Of a stretch of DNA of 64,000 nucleotides, positions 58,333 to 64,000 are shown piece by piece (within the stretch, counting starts at the first letter, position 1; every line of letters begins with the position of its first letter). A program made the position numbers and the translations under genes. This stretch comes from Lachnospiraceae bacterium (GTDB lineage Bacteria; Bacillota; Clostridia; Lachnospirales; Lachnospiraceae), in the NCBI GenBank assembly GCA_024691125.1, contig JAILNV010000007.1:1-64000 (forward strand), given 5' to 3'. The notes under the pieces were generated by a model. That model ran no database searches and was not told the DNA's origin. It was given only the letters and a program-made list of their open reading frames with translations.

Positions 58333-60279
58333 ATGGCTTTTAATCTGAATGCATTGAACGCATACCGGCAGACAGCCGGAATACAGAACGGCGGCAGCAA
58401 TTACAATACTTCCGCTGTTAATAATAATGTTCAGAATCAGGCTAATGTAAGTCAGGCATCCCGTCCTCAGGTGAGTATACAGACCGGTCAGGTGCTTGGA
58501 GGAGAAGTGGTTAATGTTAAGAACGGAGAGGTGACTCTGAAGCTTGACAATAATGCCACCTTAACCGCGCAGCTTGACAGGAATATGGATGTATCTGCGG
58601 GACAGAAGCTTGTATTCCAGGTCACAAGCAACGGAGAACAGACAACTCTTCATCCGCTTTATTCCAATCTTAACAATAATGCAATGGCTAATGTTGCTCT
58701 AGAGGAAGCCGGTATGAAGGCGACGGCATCCAATCTTGCGATGGTAACCGAAATGCTTGATGAAGGCATGTCGGTTAATTCGCAGGCTCTGCATGCAATG
58801 GCAAGGAGCATGGAAGCCAATCCGACCACAGATCCTGCAACAATAATACAGCTTACCAAGCTGGGGCTGCAGGTGAATGAACTTAATATAGAACAGTATG
58901 AAAATTATATGAATTTCGAGCATCAGATAATCAATGATGCGCAGAGCCTGTCTCAGGGGTTACGTGATCTCCTTGGCAGCGCTCCCACAGTACAGGCAGA
59001 ACAGGCAGCGGGTACGACATCGCAGACAACAGTGAATCCCGGAGCATTAAACCCCGCAATTATAACAGCAGGTACAGACGGGCAGGTCGTTATTTCAGCG
59101 GATACAGCAAACACCATCCTTAACGATGCACAGCTTCAGCTGTCCAATGACATTATGAGCCTTGTGTCATCGGGCGATAAGGACTGGAATGCAATACTGA
59201 ATAATCCACAGATAACCGGCACGGCTGCCCAGTCGATAGAGATAGCGGCCAACGGTCCGCTGGTGGTGACTCAGGAGGTTCCGTCTACAGTGCCTGTGGA
59301 GGTAGAAGACGTATGGGCTGTATCTTTAAATCCCGACAGCGAAGCAGAGCCCGAAATGAATACATCCGTAAATATGGGTGAGAGTACCGTTAATCAGGAA
59401 GCAGGCTCGGCACTTGGGCAGGAGCAGATGCCTGACGGTTCGTCACAGCTTATGAAGGGATTCATAGATGATCTGTCTAAGCTCGGAATGCCAGCGGATG
59501 AACTTAACAATATTACCAACGGAACCATGTCTGTAAACGAGATGCTTGATTTCGTCAAGACTCTTATCAACAATAATAATTCAGGCGCGGTGAAGCTGAA
59601 TAATTCCCAGATGGAGACACTGTCCAAGCTTCTTAACAACAGTGATTTCAAGCAGCTGGTAGGTGATCAGATCATGAAGCAGATGCTGCTTAATCCCGCG
59701 GATGTAGCCAAAGAGGGAAAGGTCGAGGAGTTGTACAAACAGCTTGCGGAACAGTCACAGAAGGCAATGGAGATCCTTAAGAATGCGGGTCAGGCCGGAA
59801 GTGAGGTCATGAAGAGCGCACAGAATATAAGTGATAATGTTAACTTCATGAACCAGCTTAATCAGATGGCTCAGTATGTACAGCTTCCCATAAGAATGAC
59901 CCAGGAGAATGCCCATGGTGAGCTGTATGTGTATACCAATAAGAAGAAGCTTGCGCAAAATGACGGAAACGTAAGTGCGCTGCTTCATCTTGATATGGAT
60001 AATCTGGGACCGATGGATGTATATGTGGCAATGCAGAATAACAAGGTTAATACTAATTTCTACCTTGCGGATGAGGCTGCACTAGATCTTATAGAAGCAA
60101 ATATTGGTATTCTTGATGCAAGATTGCAAAAAAAAGGTTATAATATGACTATGAGTGTCACAATGAAGAACCCACAGGAAAAGCAGAAGACTGTGGTCGG
60201 AGAGATGCTTAAGGAAAAGAGCAACGGAGTTGTGGGAGGTCCCATTGCGTCCAAACTGTCATTTGACGTGCGTGCATAG
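58333..60279 (+). CDS. Flagellar hook-length control (FliK)-like protein
   Basis: Asn/Gln-rich N-terminal region; C-terminal LLHLDMDNLGPMDVYVAMQNNKVNTNFYLADEAALDLIEANIGILDARLQKKGYNMTMSV resembles the FliK hook-length C-domain. Confidence 0.65.
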   Translation: MAFNLNALNAYRQTAGIQNGGSNYNTSAVNNNVQNQANVSQASRPQVSIQTGQVLGGEVVNVKNGEVTLKLDNNATLTAQLDRNMDVSAGQKLVFQVTSNGEQTTLHPLYSNLNNNAMANVALEEAGMKATASNLAMVTEMLDEGMSVNSQALHAMARSMEANPTTDPATIIQLTKLGLQVNELNIEQYENYMNFEHQIINDAQSLSQGLRDLLGSAPTVQAEQAAGTTSQTTVNPGALNPAIITAGTDGQVVISADTANTILNDAQLQLSNDIMSLVSSGDKDWNAILNNPQITGTAAQSIEIAANGPLVVTQEVPSTVPVEVEDVWAVSLNPDSEAEPEMNTSVNMGESTVNQEAGSALGQEQMPDGSSQLMKGFIDDLSKLGMPADELNNITNGTMSVNEMLDFVKTLINNNNSGAVKLNNSQMETLSKLLNNSDFKQLVGDQIMKQMLLNPADVAKEGKVEELYKQLAEQSQKAMEILKNAGQAGSEVMKSAQNISDNVNFMNQLNQMAQYVQLPIRMTQENAHGELYVYTNKKKLAQNDGNVSALLHLDMDNLGPMDVYVAMQNNKVNTNFYLADEAALDLIEANIGILDARLQKKGYNMTMSVTMKNPQEKQKTVVGEMLKEKSNGVVGGPIASKLSFDVRA

Positions 60280-60398
60280 CCGGTTTTGCGACCGATTATG
60301 GGCTCATGCGAAATTATAGTCGGATTGTACGCCGGACAGGCAGAATGCAGTGAAATGATTTACATGTGGGGAAGTTAGGGGTAACAGGGACAGGTTGT

Positions 60399-60698
60399 AT
60401 GGATGATAAGGACAAAAAGCCCAAGATCAGGCAGGCAATAGCGATAGAGTACGATCCGGGCGATATGGCGCCAAAGGTCATAGCGACAGGTAAGGGTGCC
60501 CTGGCTGATAAGATCATCGAGAAGGCCAGGGAATCGGACGTACCGCTGCATCAGGACAGCAAGCTGGCAAATACGCTTTCCAAGCTGGAGATAGGCGATT
60601 ATATTCCTCCGGAACTTTATGAAGTCGTTGCGGAGATACTTGTATTTGTGGACGAAATGGAGAAGATGAAGGGCAAGGTTTCCAAGATACGCCCGTAG
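60399..60698 (+). CDS. FlhB C-terminal-domain-like protein (FhlB/YlqH family)
   Basis: AIAIEYDPGDMAPKVIATGKGALADKIIEKARESDVPLHQDSKLANTLSKLEIGDYIPPELYEVVAEILVFV; no NPTH motif. Confidence 0.85.
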   Translation: MDDKDKKPKIRQAIAIEYDPGDMAPKVIATGKGALADKIIEKARESDVPLHQDSKLANTLSKLEIGDYIPPELYEVVAEILVFVDEMEKMKGKVSKIRP

Positions 60699-60796
60699 AT
60701 AAATATAGGATCAGAATTGACCGGAGAGAATTGGACAGATTGGGTTAATTGAGTCAAATACTCTGTTTATAAGGAAAAATATACTGAATAATAAGT

Positions 60797-61516
60797 ATGA
60801 GTGATACCGGAATAAGAATAAATAAATATCTGGCCGAATGCGGAGTATGCTCAAGACGCGGCGCAGATGAGCTTATAAGCAGAGGGCTTGTAACAGTAGA
60901 CGGGGAACCGGCAGAGAACGGCATGAAGATAATGCCGGGAATGAAGGTGGAAGTCAGGGGTAAGTCTGTTGCCGGGATGGATGATAAGGTATATCTTGCA
61001 TTCAATAAACCCCGTGGCATAGTGTGTACCGCTAAGAAGGATGATGAACGGAATGTGATCGATTATCTTAAGTATCCCGTCAGGATAACCTACTGCGGAC
61101 GTCTCGATAAGGATTCCGAAGGACTTCTTATAATGACAAATGACGGTGACCTTATAGATGCCATGATGCGTTCAAGGAATGAACATGAGAAGGAGTATAT
61201 CGTAACCGTAAATAAGACGGTAACGGATGCCTTCCTGTATCAGATGGGTAAGGGCGTCTTTTTGGAAGAACTGAACGTGACCACAAAGAAGTGCACGGTA
61301 AAACGTATTTCGGATAATACATTTTCAATAATACTTACACAGGGCTTAAACAGACAGATCAGAAGAATGTGTGAGCATTTTGACTACAGGGTACGTAAGC
61401 TTGTAAGGATAAGAGTGATGAATATAGAGCTTGGAAGTCTTCGGAAGGGAGAATGCAGGAAGCTTAATGAGGAAGAGATAAATAAGCTTAAGAAAGCATG
61501 CGGAGTAATGTGTTAA
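60797..61516 (+). CDS. RsuA/RluF-family rRNA pseudouridine synthase
   Basis: S4 domain IRINKYLAECGVCSRRGADELI; CGRLDKDSEGLLIMTNDG; GLNRQIRRMCEHF. Confidence 0.93.
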   Translation: MSDTGIRINKYLAECGVCSRRGADELISRGLVTVDGEPAENGMKIMPGMKVEVRGKSVAGMDDKVYLAFNKPRGIVCTAKKDDERNVIDYLKYPVRITYCGRLDKDSEGLLIMTNDGDLIDAMMRSRNEHEKEYIVTVNKTVTDAFLYQMGKGVFLEELNVTTKKCTVKRISDNTFSIILTQGLNRQIRRMCEHFDYRVRKLVRIRVMNIELGSLRKGECRKLNEEEINKLKKACGVMC

Positions 61517-61531
61517 AAGATTGCAGAGATA

Positions 61532-63625
61532 ATGATCATGGACAATAAAAACAAAACAGAAATAGACAGAATGAAGGAACTCATAGAGATACTCAGTGAA
61601 GCCTCAAGGGCATATTATGCCCAGGACCGTGAGATAATGAGTAATTATGAGTATGACAGATTATATGACGAGCTTCAGGAGCTTGAAAACAGAGCGGGTA
61701 CCGTGCTGGCAGGTTCACCAACCACACAGATAGGCTATGAGGCGGTAGATGAGCTTCCCAAGGAGCGCCATGAGAGCCCGATGCTCAGTCTTGACAAGAC
61801 CAAGGACAGAGAGGCGTTAAGAGCCTGGCTGAAGGATAAGGAAGGACTGCTTTCATGGAAGCTTGACGGGCTTACCATTGTACTTACATACAGGGAAGGA
61901 AAGCTTTTCAAGGCGGTAACACGCGGGAACGGCGAGGTGGGTGAGGTTATCACCGGAAATGCCATGACCTTTATCAATCTTCCGCATGTGATCCCGTATA
62001 AGGGAGAGCTTATCCTGCGTGGAGAAGCGGTAATAAGCTATACGGATTTCGAAAAGATAAATGAGCAGATTGAAGATGTGGATGCCAAATACAAGAATCC
62101 AAGAAATCTCTGTTCCGGTTCCGTCCGTCAGCTGAATAATGAGATCACGGCCGGGCGGAATGTCAGACTGTACGCGTTCACACTGGTAAAGGCAGATGAC
62201 GCCGAATTTAACAATTCAAGAAGGGAGCAGATGGAGTTCCTGCGTACCCAGGGATTTGAGGTGGTCGAATATCATAAGGTGAATGCGTCTGATATATTGG
62301 ACAGAATACAGTATTTTGAAGATGCGGTAAAGGATAATGATATTCCGAGCGATGGCCTTGTGCTTACATATGACGATATAGAATACGGCAGATCACTGGG
62401 ACGCACCGCCAAGTTCCCAAGAGATGCGATCGCTTTCAAATGGCAGGATGAGATACGGGAAACAAGGCTGCTTGACATAGAATGGAGTCCAAGCAGGACA
62501 GGACTTATAAATCCCATTGCAGTGTTTGAGCCTGTGGAGCTTGAGGGTACCACCGTACAGCGTGCAAGCGTACATAATGTAAGCATTGTCAAGGAGTTAA
62601 AGCTGGGAGTGGGAGACAGGATAACGGTTTACAAGGCTAATATGATCATTCCCCAGATAGCAGATAATCTTACGAAGTCGGGAATATATGATGACGGGTA
62701 TGAAAAGGCCGGTTCAGATGAACAAAGAGAAACTGATATCCCGGGTTACAGGGATGAAGAAAAGAACGCTGATGAACCGGGTGAAGGTAAGGATAAAAGC
62801 AGGAAGAGAGGACTGATACCTGACAGATGTCCCGCCTGCGGGAGTAAAACAGAGATACGGAAGATAAACGACACGGAAGCTCTTTACTGTACCAATCCCG
62901 AATGCCCTGCCAGAAAGATAAAGGGATTCGATCTTTTTGTAAGCCGCGATGCGCTTAATATTGACGGTTTGTCCGAATCGACACTTGAGAAGTTTATTGC
63001 ACAGGGACTTATTCATGAACTTGCCGATATATTCAGGCTGAATCAACATAAAAATACATTATGTAAACTTGAAGGTTTTGGTGAGAAATCATATAATAAC
63101 CTTATGGCGGCAATCGACAGATCAAGGAAAGTTCAGCTTCCGAAGCTCATTTACAGTCTCGGAATACTGAATGTCGGTCTGTCAAATGCAAAGATAATAT
63201 GCCGTGAATTCGAATATGATATAGATAAGCTCAGAAGAGCTGATGCGGAACAGTTAAGCTGTATCGACGGTGTCGGTGAAGTGATCGCCAAAAGCTTTAC
63301 TGATTACTTCAGCGATGAAAAGCATAACCGGGAGCTGGATGAACTGCTTAAGGAACTCACCATTGACATACCGGAGCTTGATTCATCCAATGAAGCGATC
63401 AACGGTAAGACCTTTGTGATAACAGGTTCGCTTGAGCACTTCGATAACAGAAATGCCCTGAAAGAACTTATTGAGAGTAAGGGAGGTAAGGTAAGCGGTT
63501 CCGTCAGTGCCAGAACTGATTATCTTATCAATAATGATTATGCGTCTTCTTCATCTAAGAACAGGAAAGCAAAGGAACTTAACGTTCCGATCATCACGGA
63601 GGAGCAGTTTATGGAGCTGATTTAG
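61532..63625 (+). CDS. ligA: NAD+-dependent DNA ligase
   Basis: KLDG (adenylated Lys), LRGEAVI, Zn cluster CPACG...CTNPECPA, C-terminal BRCT GKTFVITGSLEHFDNRNALKELIESKGGKVSGSVS. Confidence 0.95.
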   Translation: MIMDNKNKTEIDRMKELIEILSEASRAYYAQDREIMSNYEYDRLYDELQELENRAGTVLAGSPTTQIGYEAVDELPKERHESPMLSLDKTKDREALRAWLKDKEGLLSWKLDGLTIVLTYREGKLFKAVTRGNGEVGEVITGNAMTFINLPHVIPYKGELILRGEAVISYTDFEKINEQIEDVDAKYKNPRNLCSGSVRQLNNEITAGRNVRLYAFTLVKADDAEFNNSRREQMEFLRTQGFEVVEYHKVNASDILDRIQYFEDAVKDNDIPSDGLVLTYDDIEYGRSLGRTAKFPRDAIAFKWQDEIRETRLLDIEWSPSRTGLINPIAVFEPVELEGTTVQRASVHNVSIVKELKLGVGDRITVYKANMIIPQIADNLTKSGIYDDGYEKAGSDEQRETDIPGYRDEEKNADEPGEGKDKSRKRGLIPDRCPACGSKTEIRKINDTEALYCTNPECPARKIKGFDLFVSRDALNIDGLSESTLEKFIAQGLIHELADIFRLNQHKNTLCKLEGFGEKSYNNLMAAIDRSRKVQLPKLIYSLGILNVGLSNAKIICREFEYDIDKLRRADAEQLSCIDGVGEVIAKSFTDYFSDEKHNRELDELLKELTIDIPELDSSNEAINGKTFVITGSLEHFDNRNALKELIESKGGKVSGSVSARTDYLINNDYASSSSKNRKAKELNVPIITEEQFMELI

Positions 63626-63708
63626 AAGCAGAACCGGGGAATTCAGAGACAGTAAATATTCTCTGAGCAGACATGTAACATGTAAAGAGCAGTTTATGGA
63701 GTCGATAT

Positions 63709-64000
63709 ATGGAAAGATATGAGTATTCAAAAGAAACACGCGAGCTTCTTGAGAGATCGCTTATACCGTTTGCTATATACCAGTTTGTAAATAAAAGGGT
63801 GGTGACCCTTATACTGTCGGACGGATTCTGTAAGATGTTTAATTATGAAGATAAGGAAAAGGCATATTATGATATGGATCATAATATGTACTGGGGAACA
63901 CATCCGGATGATGCTTCACGGGTTGCGGATACAGCATACAGGTTTGCAACACAGGGCGGCGAATATGATGTTATATACAGATCCAGGGATAAATACGGTG
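63709..64000 (+). CDS. PAS-like N-terminus of a probable signalling protein (GGDEF/EAL-type?), truncated by window end
   Basis: ATG-started frame open to the edge: MERYEYSKETRELLERSLIPFAIYQFVNKRVVTLILSDGFCKMFNYEDKEKAYYDMDHNMYWGTHPDDASRVADTAYRFATQGGEYDVIYRSRDKYG. Confidence 0.6.
   Translation, partial: MERYEYSKETRELLERSLIPFAIYQFVNKRVVTLILSDGFCKMFNYEDKEKAYYDMDHNMYWGTHPDDASRVADTAYRFATQGGEYDVIYRSRDKYG

Noticed and set aside
63602-63701. 15-bp direct repeat GAGCAGTTTATGGAG (63602-63616 and 63687-63701)
   Set aside because: Short, one copy coding for the ligA end and one near the next gene start; most likely a small local duplication without evident function

Overview
This 64 kb window looks like a gene-dense, almost entirely plus-strand chromosomal segment of a Clostridia-type Firmicute. 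Lachnospiraceae is my inference from gene content and protein style; I ran no search. It is mostly core functions: Mo-cofactor (mobB-moaC fusion, mobA), pheST, queA, leuS, icd/rex, nnr/alr, argH, asd, ilvB-N-N-C, rplS-lepB-rbgA-rnhB with a FliK-like/FlhB-C-like pair, and ligA, plus one tRNA-Thr(CGT). I saw no CRISPR array, transposase, prophage or rRNA. The items most worth a second look are: (1) a GpmI-like phosphoglycerate mutase lacking the catalytic serine (GNAEVGY instead of GNSEVGH), the active-site Lys and one Mn2-ligand Asp, directly behind a canonical c-di-GMP-type PilZ gene; (2) a roughly 230-nt highly structured intergenic element after yebC, whose last hairpin (40 bp) recurs in inverted orientation just upstream of rplS; (3) a class-B sortase followed by two giant BspA-like LRR surface proteins, only one of which has a sorting signal; (4) tandem paralogous acetolactate synthase small subunits; (5) a candidate (Re)-citrate synthase-icd-rex cluster; (6) a divergent EF-G paralogue behind a perfect 16-bp inverted repeat that overlaps its putative promoter. 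Start codons were adjusted from the ORF track where an RBS supported it. All family calls come from reading motifs, not from database searches.
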